Origin: Streptomyces malaysiensis subsp. samsunensis | Lineage (GTDB): Bacteria; Actinomycetota; Actinomycetes; Streptomycetales; Streptomycetaceae | Direction: 5' to 3' | Assembly: GCF_024519315.1 (NCBI RefSeq) | Contig: NZ_JANIIC010000049.1 | Coordinates: forward strand, 1 to 64,000 | DNA length: 64,000 bases | Shown here: positions 1 to 9,114 of the stretch, piece by piece | How positions within the stretch are numbered: position 1 is the stretch's first letter | Layout: every line of letters starts with the position of its first letter | The notes under the pieces: generated by a model | Database searches by the model: none | Told to the model about the DNA's origin: nothing | The model's input: only the letters and a program-made list of their open reading frames with translations | Translations under genes and position numbers: made by a program

Positions 1-447
1 CCGGCGCCCGCCGCGCGGCCGGGGGACGTCGCCGCGGGCTATGCCGAGGCGCGGCGCTGTCTGGCCGCCCTGCGGGTGCTGGACCGGGCCGGACAGGGCG
101 CCGCCGCCGAGGACTTCGGCTTCCTCGGTCTGCTGCTGGCCGGTACCCGCGAGGGCGCCCCGGCCGGCACCGGCGTCCAGGACTTCGTGCACCGCACCGT
201 GGGCGCGGTCATCGACTACGACGAGCGGCGCGGCACCGAACTGATCCGCACGCTCGACGCGTACTTCGCCGGTGGGATGAGTCCGGCCCGTACGAAGGAC
301 GCCCTCCACGTGCACGTCAACACGGTGGCGCAGCGGCTGGAGCGGATCGGGCGGCTGCTCGGCCCCGACTGGCAGTCGCCCGCCCGCTCCCTGGAGATCC
401 AGCTCGCCCTGCGGCTGCACCGACTGGCCTCGACCGTAGGCTATTGA
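1..447 (+). CDS. PucR/CdaR-family regulator, C-terminal part (5' end outside window)
   Basis: The reading frame is open from the first base and stops at 445-447, so only the last 148 codons are present. The visible part has the layout of PucR/CdaR-type activators: a GGDEF-like middle region ending in an alanine- and arginine-rich stretch, then the C-terminal PucR helix-turn-helix (HVHVNTVAQRLERIGRLLG), in which the NT..RL.RI pattern is diagnostic. Such proteins bind DNA through this C-terminal domain and usually control catabolic or transport genes. Its stop overlaps the stop region of the convergent transporter gene by 7 bases, so no terminator fits between them. The N-terminal sensor and the target are not visible. 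Confidence 0.85.
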   Translation, partial: PAPAARPGDVAAGYAEARRCLAALRVLDRAGQGAAAEDFGFLGLLLAGTREGAPAGTGVQDFVHRTVGAVIDYDERRGTELIRTLDAYFAGGMSPARTKDALHVHVNTVAQRLERIGRLLGPDWQSPARSLEIQLALRLHRLASTVGY

Positions 448-1868
448 GCCGAGGCCGAACGGGCCTTGCGCCCCGCTCCCTCCGACGCCGGACGCGGGGA
501 GGGGGCCGAGGTCGGTTCCACGGCGGCCAGATCGCGGTCCCGGGTCTCCTTGGCGACGCCCACGGCCACCAGGGTGAGCAGGGCCGCCGCGATCACATAG
601 AGGGCGATCGGGGTGGCGCTGTCGTAGTCGGCCAGGAGCGCGGTGGCGATCAGCGGGGCGGGCGCACCGGCCGCGACGGACGAGAACTGCGCACCGATCG
701 ACGCCCCCGAATACCGCATCCGGGTCGCGAACATCTCGGAGAAGAACGCCGCCTGGGGCGCGTACATCGCCCCGTGGAAGATCAGCCCGACCGTCACGGC
801 GAGCAGCAGGGCCGGGAAGCCCTTGGTGTCGATGAGGAGGAAGAAGGGGAAGGCCCACGCGCCCACACCCGCCGCGCCCAGGAGATACACCGGGCGGCGC
901 CCGATCCGGTCCGACAGCGCGCCCCAGGCCGGGATGACCGCGAAGTGCACGGCCGAGGCGATCAGTACGGCGTTGAGCGCGGTCTGCTTGCCGAGGCCCA
1001 CATGGTCGGAGGTCGCGTAGACGAGGACGAAGGCGGTGATGACGTAGTAGCCGATGTTCTCGGCCATCCGCGCGCCCATGGCGATCAGCACATCCCGCCA
1101 GTGGTGGCGCAGGACCGCCACCAGCGGCATCTTCTCGGCGGCGTCCGCGCCGCCGTCCGTGGCCGCCTTACGGGCCTCGGCCCGGGCCAGCGCCGCCTTG
1201 AACACCGGCGATTCATCGACAGAGAGACGAATCCACAAGCCGACCACCACCAGCACGCCCGAGAGCAGGAACGGCACCCGCCATCCCCATGACTCGAAGG
1301 CGCTGTCGGAGAGCAGGGCGGTCAGCGCGGAGAGCACCCCGGTGGCCAGCAGCTGCCCCGCCGGGGCGCCGGTCTGCGGCCAGGACGCCCAGAACCCGCG
1401 CCGCCGCGCGTCCCCGTGCTCCGACACCAGCAGCACCGCCCCGCCCCATTCGCCGCCCAGCGCGAACCCCTGGAGCAGACGCAGCGCGGTGAGCAGTACG
1501 GGTGCCGCCGAACCGACCGTGGCGTGGGTGGGCAGCAGCCCGATGGCGCAGGTCGCGCCGCCCATCATCAGCAGACTCAGGATCAGCAGCTTCTTACGGC
1601 CGAGCCGGTCGCCGTAGTGGCCGAAGACCAGGGCGCCGACCGGCCGGGCGGCGAAGCCGACCGCGTACGTCAGGAACGAGAGCAGCGTGCCGACGAGCGG
1701 ATCGGAGTCCGGGAAGAAGAGCTTGTTGAAGACGAGCGCGGCGGCCGAGCCGTAGAGGAAGAAGTCGTACCACTCGATGGTGGTGCCGATGAGGCTCGCG
1801 GCGACGATACGGCGCAGCGAACCGGGTGGGGTCGGGGGAGCGGAGGCCGGGGAATCCGGGGTGGGCAT
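441..1868 (-). CDS. MFS transporter, metabolite:H+ symporter (MHS) type
   Basis: This 475-residue membrane protein has about 12 hydrophobic segments. The MHS signatures are clear: IGTTIEWYDFFLYG near residues 28-41, the loop 2-3 motif GHYGDRLGRKK, and LRLLQGFALGGEWGGA before helix 5. Family members (ProP, ShiA, KgtP) move small organic acids, betaine or shikimate with protons across the cytoplasmic membrane; the substrate here cannot be read from sequence. The ATG at 1868 has a GGAAG sequence upstream. The gene converges on the PucR-type gene. A long antisense frame runs through it but has no coding character. Confidence 0.9.
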   Translation of the reverse strand: MPTPDSPASAPPTPPGSLRRIVAASLIGTTIEWYDFFLYGSAAALVFNKLFFPDSDPLVGTLLSFLTYAVGFAARPVGALVFGHYGDRLGRKKLLILSLLMMGGATCAIGLLPTHATVGSAAPVLLTALRLLQGFALGGEWGGAVLLVSEHGDARRRGFWASWPQTGAPAGQLLATGVLSALTALLSDSAFESWGWRVPFLLSGVLVVVGLWIRLSVDESPVFKAALARAEARKAATDGGADAAEKMPLVAVLRHHWRDVLIAMGARMAENIGYYVITAFVLVYATSDHVGLGKQTALNAVLIASAVHFAVIPAWGALSDRIGRRPVYLLGAAGVGAWAFPFFLLIDTKGFPALLLAVTVGLIFHGAMYAPQAAFFSEMFATRMRYSGASIGAQFSSVAAGAPAPLIATALLADYDSATPIALYVIAAALLTLVAVGVAKETRDRDLAAVEPTSAPSPRPASEGAGRKARSASAQ

Positions 1869-2051
1869 GGGTCACCACTTCCGAGCGGGGTGCGGGGACG
1901 GTTTTGTGTTGCCACACCGTAGAAATGCGCTCTTCGGCTCGGATATGTAGGCGGGCGACATACTTCGCCCGGCCACTGTGGTGAGGTGCCTCGCCCGGAC
2001 CCTCGCCCCGGCGCCTCCACATCGGACCGCCCGGACGACGTCCTCCGGCCC

Positions 2052-2116
2052 GCGCTCCCGGAGAGCAGGCGCTCCCGGAGCAGGAGGCGCTCCCGGAGAG
2101 CAGGCGCTCCCGGACC
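2052..2116. repeat. Four tandem copies of a 17-18-bp unit
   Basis: The unit GCGCTCCCGGAGAGCAG begins at 2052, 2069, 2087 and 2104; the second copy ends in an altered GAG and the last is cut short. It lies just past the TetR stop codon and upstream of the transporter start. The core CTCCCGGAG is itself an imperfect palindrome, so the RNA could fold. No function can be assigned. Confidence 0.7.
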
Positions 2117-2120
2117 CCGC

Positions 2121-2801
2121 CTAGTCGGCGCGCCCCGCGCGCGGCCGCCGCACCTTGCCGAGCTGGAGCATGGCGGCGTTGAGCTGCTCCGCGGTGAGCG
2201 AGGGGGCAGGGAGCGGATGGGACCCCTCGGGGCGCAACCCGTCCAGCAGCAGGAACAGATAGCGGCGCCAGGCCAGCGGCGCGGCGACCGTCGAGCCGGG
2301 GACCGCGCGGCCGAGTGCGGCCAGCATGAACTGAAGGTCCTCCGCGGTGGCGTCCTTCCGGACCGCGCCCTGTTCCTGGGCGCGGCGCAGGAGGACGTCG
2401 AGTGTCTTCGCGTTCTCCTTACGGAGCGCGTCGAGCGAGGGGACGCCCTGTATACCGGTGGTCATCAGATCGTTGGTGCCCCGGTCGGCGGCGAGCAGCC
2501 CGAAGATGCGCTCAAGATAGGCCGTCAGACCGACCCAGGCGTCGACCGCCGAGCGGGCCTCCTCCGCTGCCCGCAGAATGTCCCGAAGGGAATCGCCGAA
2601 AACCGCCTCGATGAGTTCCGCCCGGCCGGCGAACCGCCGGTAGAGGGTGGCGCTGCCGACTCCGGCCCGACGGGCGATGTCGTCGAGCGGGGCGTCCACC
2701 CCCTGATCCGTGTAGATCTCCCGGGCGGCGGTTATCAGCATCTCGCGATTGCGCCGCGCGTCTCGGCGCAATGGTGTCTCTTTCTCCACACGGCTGCCCA
2801 T
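2121..2801 (-). CDS. TetR/AcrR-family transcriptional repressor
   Basis: The 226-residue product has a TetR-type helix-turn-helix near residues 15-60: an ITAAREIYTDQG helix, DDIARRAGVGSATLYRRF as recognition region, then a variable ligand-binding half. I chose the ATG at 2801 because the conserved region begins soon after it. A GTG at 2819 would add six residues but lies inside the palindrome at 2814-2850. The gene is divergent from the P450 at 2925, so it most likely represses that P450 and itself. The ligand is unknown. Confidence 0.85.
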   Translation of the reverse strand: MGSRVEKETPLRRDARRNREMLITAAREIYTDQGVDAPLDDIARRAGVGSATLYRRFAGRAELIEAVFGDSLRDILRAAEEARSAVDAWVGLTAYLERIFGLLAADRGTNDLMTTGIQGVPSLDALRKENAKTLDVLLRRAQEQGAVRKDATAEDLQFMLAALGRAVPGSTVAAPLAWRRYLFLLLDGLRPEGSHPLPAPSLTAEQLNAAMLQLGKVRRPRAGRAD

Positions 2802-2813
2802 GGCCCGCAACCC

Positions 2814-2850
2814 TAACACTAACCGGGGGAATCTCTCCGGTTAGGTGTTA
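2814..2850. promoter_or_regulatory. Probable TetR operator between tetR and the P450 gene
   Basis: Two arms, TAACACTAACCGG (2814-2826) and CCGGTTAGGTGTTA (2837-2850), form an inverted repeat that is perfect apart from one extra G in the right arm. The site fills the short divergent space between the two genes, which is where TetR proteins usually bind. Binding itself is inferred. Confidence 0.65.
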
Positions 2851-2924
2851 AGATCATCGACAGAACGGGGAACGATCCCCGGTTCTGGCTTCGGGGGAAG
2901 CCGTCAACCGACTGAGGGGATCAC

Positions 2925-4118
2925 ATGCCCCAGGATCTGTCCGCGCTCGGCGCGGATTTCGTCGTCAACCCGTATCCGGTCTATGCGCGACTGCGGGAAC
3001 GGGGCCCGGTCCACCGGGTGCGCACGGACGCCTCCGGTGTGTTCTGGCTCGTCGTCGGCCATGAAGAGGCCCGCGCCGCGCTGACCGATCCCCGGCTGAG
3101 CAATGACGTACGTCACTCGGCCGCGTGGCAGGACGACGGCGGCAATGCCATCGGACGGAACATGGTGCAGACCGACCCGCCGCACCACACCCGGCTGCGG
3201 GGGCTGGTGGCCCGCACGTTCACCCCGGGGCGGATCGAGGCCCTGCGCCCCCGCGTCCAGCGGATCGCGGACGAACTCCTGGACGCCATGGTCCCGCTGG
3301 GCCGCGCGGATCTCGTCGAGGACTACGCGCTGCCGCTGCCCCTGGCCGTCATCTGCGAGCTGCTGGGTGTGCCGGAGACGGACCGTAAGGCGTTCCACGA
3401 CTGGTATCTGGAGAGCACCGACCTGACCTGCCCGGAGACCGCAGGTGCCGCCGCCCAGGCCCTGACGGGCTACTTCGCGGAGCTCATCGAGTCCAAGCGC
3501 AGGGCCCCAGGCGACGAGCTGCTCAGCGCCCTGGTCCGCACGATGGAGGGGGACGGCGACGCGCTCTCCGCCGAGGAGATGCTCGGCATGACGTTCGTGC
3601 TGCTGGTCGCCGGCTACGAGACCTCCGCCAACCTGATCTCCAGCGGCACCCTCGCCCTGCTCCGCCACCCCGGGCAACTGGCCGCGCTGCGCGCCGACTG
3701 GTCGCTGCTGGAGGGCGCGATCGAGGAGATGCTGCGCTACGACGGCCCGGTGGAGAGCGCCGCGTTCCGTTTCACCCGGGAGCCGGTGGAGATCGCCGGT
3801 ACGGCCATCGCGGCCGGGGAGCCGGTCGCGGTCGCCCTGGCCGCCGGGTCGCGTGACCCCCGGCGCTTCGCCGAGCCGGACCGTTTCGACATCCGGCGCT
3901 CGTCGCGCGGCCATCTCGCCTTCGGGCACGGCGTGCACCATTGCCTGGGCGCCCCGTTGGCCCGGCTCGAAGGGGCCGTCGCCTTCCGGGCCCTGCTGGA
4001 GCGCTGCCCCGATCTCGCCCTGGACGGCGATCCGGCCGAACTCGCCTGGCGGCCCAGCCTGATGCTGCGCGGCCTGCGGCGCCTGCCGGTACGTTTCTCC
4101 ACCGCCCCGGACGCCTGA
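2925..4118 (+). CDS. Cytochrome P450 (bacterial class I, CYP107-like)
   Basis: This soluble 397-residue P450 has an oxygen-binding I-helix motif (AGYETSANL), an ExxR motif (EEMLR), and a heme loop FGHGVHHCLGAPLAR holding the cysteine ligand. It should be a cytosolic monooxygenase needing an external ferredoxin and reductase, neither of which is nearby. ATG at 2925 follows GAGGGG. It is divergent from a TetR gene with a shared operator and is separated by a hairpin from the cot operon that converges on it. It differs from the cot P450s (GHGVHHCLG versus GGGSRKCIG heme loops), so a role in cyclooctatin formation is not supported. The substrate is unknown. Confidence 0.9.
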   Translation: MPQDLSALGADFVVNPYPVYARLRERGPVHRVRTDASGVFWLVVGHEEARAALTDPRLSNDVRHSAAWQDDGGNAIGRNMVQTDPPHHTRLRGLVARTFTPGRIEALRPRVQRIADELLDAMVPLGRADLVEDYALPLPLAVICELLGVPETDRKAFHDWYLESTDLTCPETAGAAAQALTGYFAELIESKRRAPGDELLSALVRTMEGDGDALSAEEMLGMTFVLLVAGYETSANLISSGTLALLRHPGQLAALRADWSLLEGAIEEMLRYDGPVESAAFRFTREPVEIAGTAIAAGEPVAVALAAGSRDPRRFAEPDRFDIRRSSRGHLAFGHGVHHCLGAPLARLEGAVAFRALLERCPDLALDGDPAELAWRPSLMLRGLRRLPVRFSTAPDA

Positions 4119-4176
4119 GTTCCCGCCCACGGGACGTGCGCCCTGGCCGGCCGCGGCCGTGCACGCCCGCCGGACC

Positions 4177-4248
4177 CCGGCAACCTGATGGACCCCTGCA
4201 ACCCGGCGGACTCCGGCAACCTGATGGACCCCGGCAACCCGACGGACT
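4177..4248. repeat. Two tandem copies of a 36-bp unit
   Basis: Copies at 4177-4212 and 4213-4248 differ at only two positions and begin CCGGCAACCTGATGGACCCC. They fill the space between the end of the P450 gene and the hairpin before cotB4. No reading frame is supported here. Confidence 0.8.
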
Positions 4249-4250
4249 CG

Positions 4251-4282
4251 ACGGACCGCGGTGGCCGACCACCGCGGTCCGT
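4251..4282. terminator. Bidirectional hairpin between the P450 gene and cotB4
   Basis: ACGGACCGCGGTGG pairs perfectly over 14 bp with CCACCGCGGTCCGT around a CCGA loop. It sits between two convergent genes. There is no U-run, as is normal for Streptomyces terminators. Confidence 0.8.
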
Positions 4283-4294
4283 GGGGCAGGGCGG

Positions 4295-5674
4295 TCAGCG
4301 TGGTTCCGGAATCATCCGCAGGGGACCGGCGGTGAGGCTCATCTGCGGCCTTGGCCGGATCTTCGTCCCCGGAATCGGGCGCATCCGCCAGCGGCCCGCG
4401 ATCGCGGCCAGGGCCAGCGTCGCCTCCGTCATACCGAAGACGTCGCCGATGCACTTGCGGCTGCCGCCGCCGAACGGCAGATATGAGTTCCGTGCCACGT
4501 CCTTGGCACGCTCGGGGAGCCAGCGGTCGGGGTCGAAGGACTCCGGGTCGGGGAACAGCGCGGGATCGCGGTGCATCACATACGGGCTGATCAGCACGTC
4601 CGACGCGGGGGGCAGCCGCCGCCCGCCGAGCTCGGTGGCCTCGGTGGTGGTCCGGGTGAAGAGCCAGGCGGGCGGGAAGAGCCGCAGCGCCTCGCTGAAC
4701 ACCCGCTGGGTGTGGGCGAGCCGGGGGACGTCGGCGTAGACCGGGGCCCGCCCGCCCAGCACCTCGTCCACCTCGGCGTGCAGCGCGGCCTCGGCCCGGG
4801 GGTTGCGGCCGAGCAGGAACCAGGTCCAGGTCAGCGCGGAGGCGGTGGTCTCGATCCCGGCCAGCAGCAGGGTCATGACCTGGTCGTGGATCTCCTGGTC
4901 CGACATCGTGCCGCCGGTCTCGTCGTCCTGTGCGGCGAAGAGGGCGGAGAGCACATCGCCGCGGTCGCCGTCGTCCGCCGCCTTGTAGTCGTCGATCATG
5001 CGGTCGATGAGCTGGTTGAGCCGGCGGAGCGCGTCGTCGAAGCGCCGGTTCGCCGCGAGCGGAAGCCTGGCCAGCAGCCCGGTGGGGTCGATCGCCTGCC
5101 GGTAGGCGCCCTCCACGACGATGGGCAGACAGTGCTGGATCTCGGCCACGGCGTGCGGCGCCATATCGGTCGAGAAGAGCGCACGGGCCGTCACCCGCGC
5201 GGTGAGCGCGAGCATCTCATGGCTGACGTCGATGGGCCGCCGCGCCGACCACGCCGTCGACTCGGCCGCGCACGCCTCCTCCATCACCTCGGCGTACTTG
5301 GCGATCCGGGCGGCCTGGAAGGCGGGCTGCACCAGTCGGCGCTGCCGGCGGTGGTCCGCCCAGTCGGAGGTGATCAGGCCGTTGCCCAGGATGGGCTTCG
5401 CCTTCTCCTTCACCGGTCCGCCGGTGTCGTAGATCCGCGCGTTCACCAGCACCTGCTGGACCAGCTCCGGATGACAGGGCAGAAAGACGGGCCGGGGCCC
5501 CAGCCGGAGCTCGACCAGATCGCCGTGGGCGGGCAGGGAGGCCAGGAACTGAAGCGGCTTGCGGCCCATGAGCAGGGCATGGCCGGCCAGCGGAAGCCCG
5601 CCGGGGGCGAGGGCGTGCCGCCAGTGGCGCGTCGCCGGGTGCTGCGCGGTCCTCATGCGGAAGATGTCCTTCAT
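4295..5674 (-). CDS. cotB4: Cytochrome P450 CotB4 (late hydroxylation of cyclooctatin)
   Basis: A 459-residue P450 and last gene of the cot operon. It has the I-helix motif LLLAGIETTASAL, an ExxR motif in SEALRLFPP, and the heme loop FGGGSRKCIG. These resemble CYP families that use fatty or terpenoid substrates. In the described cyclooctatin pathway CotB4 makes the last hydroxylation, turning cyclooctat-9-en-5,7-diol into cyclooctatin; assignment here rests on gene order and its resemblance to the neighbouring P450. The frame opens at the ATG at 5674, but the ATG at 5656 has a better-placed AAGGA and may be the true start. Redox partners are not in the cluster. Confidence 0.85.
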   Translation of the reverse strand: MKDIFRMRTAQHPATRHWRHALAPGGLPLAGHALLMGRKPLQFLASLPAHGDLVELRLGPRPVFLPCHPELVQQVLVNARIYDTGGPVKEKAKPILGNGLITSDWADHRRQRRLVQPAFQAARIAKYAEVMEEACAAESTAWSARRPIDVSHEMLALTARVTARALFSTDMAPHAVAEIQHCLPIVVEGAYRQAIDPTGLLARLPLAANRRFDDALRRLNQLIDRMIDDYKAADDGDRGDVLSALFAAQDDETGGTMSDQEIHDQVMTLLLAGIETTASALTWTWFLLGRNPRAEAALHAEVDEVLGGRAPVYADVPRLAHTQRVFSEALRLFPPAWLFTRTTTEATELGGRRLPPASDVLISPYVMHRDPALFPDPESFDPDRWLPERAKDVARNSYLPFGGGSRKCIGDVFGMTEATLALAAIAGRWRMRPIPGTKIRPRPQMSLTAGPLRMIPEPR

Positions 5675-5738
5675 TCGCGAGGTGGGGTACGGAAGGTACG
5701 GGGCGTCCGGTCCGGGGCGGCCCCCGGACCGGACGGTG

Positions 5739-7100
5739 TCAGCGCGGCTCGCACACCATGGGCAGCGGGCCGGGTTCGAGCGTCGCCTTCGGCTCGGGGC
5801 GCAAGGTGGTCCCGGGCACCGGGCGAAGACGCCACCGGCTCGCGATCGTCGCCACGATGAGGGCGGTCTCGGTCAGCGCCAGGACGTCCCCGATGCACTT
5901 GTGGCTGCCCGCGCCGAACGGGAGCAGCGCCCCGCGCGGCACCTCCTCGGCGCGGTCGGGGAGCCAGCGCTCGGGGTCGAACCGCTCGGGGTCGGGGAAC
6001 AGTTCGGGGTTGTGGTGCAGCGCCTGGGCGCTGTAGAGGATCATCGTGCCCGCCGGGATCGTCCGGCCGCCGAGTTCGGTCTCGGCCGCCGTGACCCGCA
6101 TCGCCATCCAGGACGGCGGGTACAGCCGCAGCGACTCGGTGATGACCCCGCGGGTGTACTCCAGGGACGGCAGGTCCTCGAAGGTGGCGACGCGACCCTC
6201 GAGGACCTCGTCGATCTCGGCGTGCACCCGCTTCTCCACCTCCGGGTGGGCACCCAGGAGATGGAAGACGAAGGCGAGGGTGGAGGCGGTGGTCTCGCTC
6301 CCGGCGACCAGGAAGGTGACCACCTGGTCCAGGACCTCGCCGTCGTCCAATCCCCTCCCGGTCTCGGGGTGTTCGGCGCGCAGCAGCGTGGAGAGCAGAT
6401 CGCCGTGGTCGGTGCCGGAGCGCCGCCGGTCGCGGATCATCTCGTCCACGATCTGCCGCAGCCGGGCGTTGGCCCGGTCGTAGCGCCGGTTGCCCGGCGT
6501 CGGGAGCTTCTCCATGATCCCCAAGGGCGCCATGGTGCGTTTGTAGATGCCGTCCGAGACGGTGCGCAGACAGTGGCGCGCCTCGTCGATCGTCGCCTCG
6601 TCGATCCCGGTGGAGAACAGGGTCCGCGCGGCGACCCGCATCAGCAGGGCGTGCATGGTGTCGCTGATGTCCAGGGTCCGCCCCGGCTCCCAGGAGCCGA
6701 TCGCGGCGCGGGTGTCATCGGCGACCGCGGCGGTGTAGGCGGAGATCTTCGGGGTGTGGAACGCGGGCTGGATCATCCGCCGCTGGTGGCGGTGTTCCTC
6801 GCCCCGGGAGACCGAGAGGCTGTTCCCGAGCAACTGCCGCGCCTTGTCGAAGACCCCGCCCTTGTCGAACGTACGGGGGTTGAGCAGCACATGGCGCACC
6901 AGCTCCGGATGGCAGACCAGATAGGCGCGGCTGGGGCCCAGCCTGACCTCCACCAGATCGCCGTGGGCGGGCAGGGAGGCCAGGAACTGGAGCGGTTGGC
7001 GCCAGAGCGCCAGGGTGTGCCCCAGCAGCGGCACCGAGCCGGGCGCCGTGCCGGTGGTCCAGGAGCGCTCCGGCTGTGCGGAGCTCTTCGCGGGAGTCAC
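5739..7100 (-). CDS. cotB3: Cytochrome P450 CotB3 (first hydroxylation of cyclooctat-9-en-7-ol)
   Basis: A 453-residue P450 with FLVAGSETTASTLAF (I helix), ESLRLYPP (ExxR) and heme loop FGAGSHKCIGD. It shares long stretches with cotB4, for example QFLASLPAHGDLVE near the N-terminus, so the two probably arose by duplication. The described CotB3 converts cyclooctat-9-en-7-ol to the 5,7-diol. I place the start at the GTG at 7100, 14 bases after the cotB2 stop, with a GGGGAA purine stretch upstream. The frame is open further upstream but there it overlaps cotB2 coding sequence. Confidence 0.87.
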   Translation of the reverse strand: MTPAKSSAQPERSWTTGTAPGSVPLLGHTLALWRQPLQFLASLPAHGDLVEVRLGPSRAYLVCHPELVRHVLLNPRTFDKGGVFDKARQLLGNSLSVSRGEEHRHQRRMIQPAFHTPKISAYTAAVADDTRAAIGSWEPGRTLDISDTMHALLMRVAARTLFSTGIDEATIDEARHCLRTVSDGIYKRTMAPLGIMEKLPTPGNRRYDRANARLRQIVDEMIRDRRRSGTDHGDLLSTLLRAEHPETGRGLDDGEVLDQVVTFLVAGSETTASTLAFVFHLLGAHPEVEKRVHAEIDEVLEGRVATFEDLPSLEYTRGVITESLRLYPPSWMAMRVTAAETELGGRTIPAGTMILYSAQALHHNPELFPDPERFDPERWLPDRAEEVPRGALLPFGAGSHKCIGDVLALTETALIVATIASRWRLRPVPGTTLRPEPKATLEPGPLPMVCEPR

Positions 7101-7114
7101 GGTTCCCCGTTCCC

Positions 7115-8038
7115 TCACCGGATGCGGGAGTTGACGTCGTTGACGGCCGTCTTGTAGCGCTTGTTGCTGGTGGTCCAGACGAAGTTGCCGTAGATCAGAT
7201 CGAGGAAGACGTCCTGCGTCAGCTGGTCGAACGCCTTGATGCACTCGATGTCCTCGATCATGTCGTCGAGGCGGGCCTGGAAGAACTCCTTGAACGCCGT
7301 CTCGTCGCTCACATCGCAGAGCCGGAAACAGTTGGTGATCTGTCCCAGGGAGACCTCGCGGTCATAGGAGTAGAAGTCGTTGACGATGGTGAGTCCGCGG
7401 GTGGTCATCCGTGCGGCCAGGCTTGTCTTGGCGTGTTCGGTGAACTCCGGATGCCGGTAGATCGGATACGACATCTTCATCCAGAAGTCGACACCGATGT
7501 CCGTGACCCGGAAACGGAAATACTGCTCCGGGGACGTGGTGCACAGCGCCGCCTTGATGGGCGAGTCGCGGAACATGTGGTCGCTGGTGACGAAGGCGCG
7601 CGCCGCCTCGTACGCGACCTCCGCGTCCCCGGGGCCGTAGTATTTCTCGCAGATCTTGCGCAGCTGGGGCAGGAAGAGATCGAAGTCGTGCAGCGCGGGA
7701 TCCATGTCGTCCCATACGAAGGTCGCGCAGTTCAGGACGCAGACGGCCTTGAACGCCTCCATGTCCTTGATATGGCGGGGGCTCTGGGACCAGAGCACCA
7801 CCCCCACATAGGAGATCCAGCGCTCATCGGAAACCGATTTGCCGAGGGGGGCCACCGCCGCGTTGCAGTCGTCTATGACCTCGCGCAGTTCGGCGTCGGT
7901 CAATTCGACTTTGGTGGGCCGGGTGACGACGTAGCGGTCGAACATCTCCTGGAAGCGTCGGGTGCACTCCTCCAGGTACGGGCGGACGCTGGTCCGGCTG
8001 ATGTCCTGGGCCCCGGCCGTGGAAGGTCCGGTCGTCAT
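7115..8038 (-). CDS. cotB2: CotB2: class I diterpene cyclase, cyclooctat-9-en-7-ol synthase
   Basis: 307 residues, the length I recall for CotB2. It converts geranylgeranyl diphosphate to the 5-8-5 tricyclic cyclooctat-9-en-7-ol. Residues known from the CotB2 structure are at the expected positions: the short Asp motif D110-D111-M112-D113, the NSE triad N220/S224/E228 in NDFYSYDRE, the active-site aromatics F107, F149, W186 and W288, and R294-Y295 near the C-terminus. The start ATG at 8038 overlaps the cotB1 stop by four bases (ATGA), implying translational coupling. From memory the sequence differs from the published enzyme at only a few positions, so the same product is very likely. Confidence 0.95.
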   Translation of the reverse strand: MTTGPSTAGAQDISRTSVRPYLEECTRRFQEMFDRYVVTRPTKVELTDAELREVIDDCNAAVAPLGKSVSDERWISYVGVVLWSQSPRHIKDMEAFKAVCVLNCATFVWDDMDPALHDFDLFLPQLRKICEKYYGPGDAEVAYEAARAFVTSDHMFRDSPIKAALCTTSPEQYFRFRVTDIGVDFWMKMSYPIYRHPEFTEHAKTSLAARMTTRGLTIVNDFYSYDREVSLGQITNCFRLCDVSDETAFKEFFQARLDDMIEDIECIKAFDQLTQDVFLDLIYGNFVWTTSNKRYKTAVNDVNSRIR

Positions 8039-9114
8039 GAGTTCCTCACAGTGGCCATGCGGGCGATCTGCTTGAGCGCGTGGACCGCGTCCGCGGTGAA
8101 TGGGGCGTCGTCGAGGGCCCGCAGGGCCTGCGTCCGGCGGTCGTCGATCATCTGCTCGACGGCCTCCCGGGCGGTGGTGGCGGCGAAGATCTCCTGAACG
8201 GTCGCGGCGTCCCGCTCGTCCAGCAGCGGATTGCCGATGAGGCTGCGCAGCCGCGCCGCCTGGACGCTGTCGGAGCCGCGCAGGGCGAGCGCGATCAGGG
8301 TGGTGTTCTTCCCGGCCCGCAGATCGTCCAGCTGGGACTTGCCGGTCGACTCCGGATCGCCGTACACGCCCAGCAGATCGTCGCGCAGCTGGAACGCCTC
8401 GCCCAGTGGCAGGGCGTAGGCGCTGATCGCCTCCATGGCGTCCGGGCCGGCGCCCGCGATGGCGGCTCCGACGTGCAGCGGACGCTCGATGGTGTACTTG
8501 GCGGTCTTGTACCGGATGACGGTGAGGGTGGCCTCGATGTCGTCGGTCAGTTCCCCGGTGGCCTGGAGATCGAGGTACTGGCCCAGCATCACCTCGGTGC
8601 GCATCTCCGACAGCAGCGGCAGTACGGCGTTGAATTGGGCGGGGGTGAGGCCGGCCGAGTGCAGGAGCTCGTCCGACCAGGTGAGTGCGAGGTCGCCGAG
8701 CAGCACCGCCCCGCCGACCCCGAACCGCTCGATCTGATCGGGCCTGCGGTCGGCGGCGCACAGCGCGGCCAGGGTGCGATGGATGGTCGGCCGGCCGCGG
8801 CGGGTGTCGCTGTCGTCCATGACATCGTCGTGAATCAGCGCGAAGGCGTGGAACATCTCCAGGCAGGCGGCCACCCGGAACACCGCCTCGGTGTCCTCCC
8901 CGTTGCCGACGGCCTGCCAGCCGGTGACACACAACAGGGGGCGTATGCGTTTTCCGCCGGACAGGAAATCCCGGAGCAGCCCGGAGAGATACGGCAGATG
9001 GTGTTGCGGTGTGGTGCGGGCCTTGGCCGCCAGAAAGTCTTCGAGTACGACGTCCACCGACTCACGGACGGTATCCGCATCCAAGCGGCCGGGGCTGAGC
9101 GTGGGTGTGGTCAT
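8035..9114 (-). CDS. cotB1: CotB1: geranylgeranyl diphosphate synthase
   Basis: A 359-residue trans-isoprenyl diphosphate synthase that supplies the C20 substrate for CotB2. It has GGKRIRP (about 53-59), the first Asp-rich motif DDVMD at 96-100 and the second in QLRDDLLGVYGD (about 242-253). Small or bulky residues before the first motif fit C20 chain length, but chain length is inferred mainly from the neighbour. The ATG at 9114 follows GGAGGAG at good spacing. First gene of the four-gene operon. Confidence 0.92.
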   Translation of the reverse strand: MTTPTLSPGRLDADTVRESVDVVLEDFLAAKARTTPQHHLPYLSGLLRDFLSGGKRIRPLLCVTGWQAVGNGEDTEAVFRVAACLEMFHAFALIHDDVMDDSDTRRGRPTIHRTLAALCAADRRPDQIERFGVGGAVLLGDLALTWSDELLHSAGLTPAQFNAVLPLLSEMRTEVMLGQYLDLQATGELTDDIEATLTVIRYKTAKYTIERPLHVGAAIAGAGPDAMEAISAYALPLGEAFQLRDDLLGVYGDPESTGKSQLDDLRAGKNTTLIALALRGSDSVQAARLRSLIGNPLLDERDAATVQEIFAATTAREAVEQMIDDRRTQALRALDDAPFTADAVHALKQIARMATVRNS

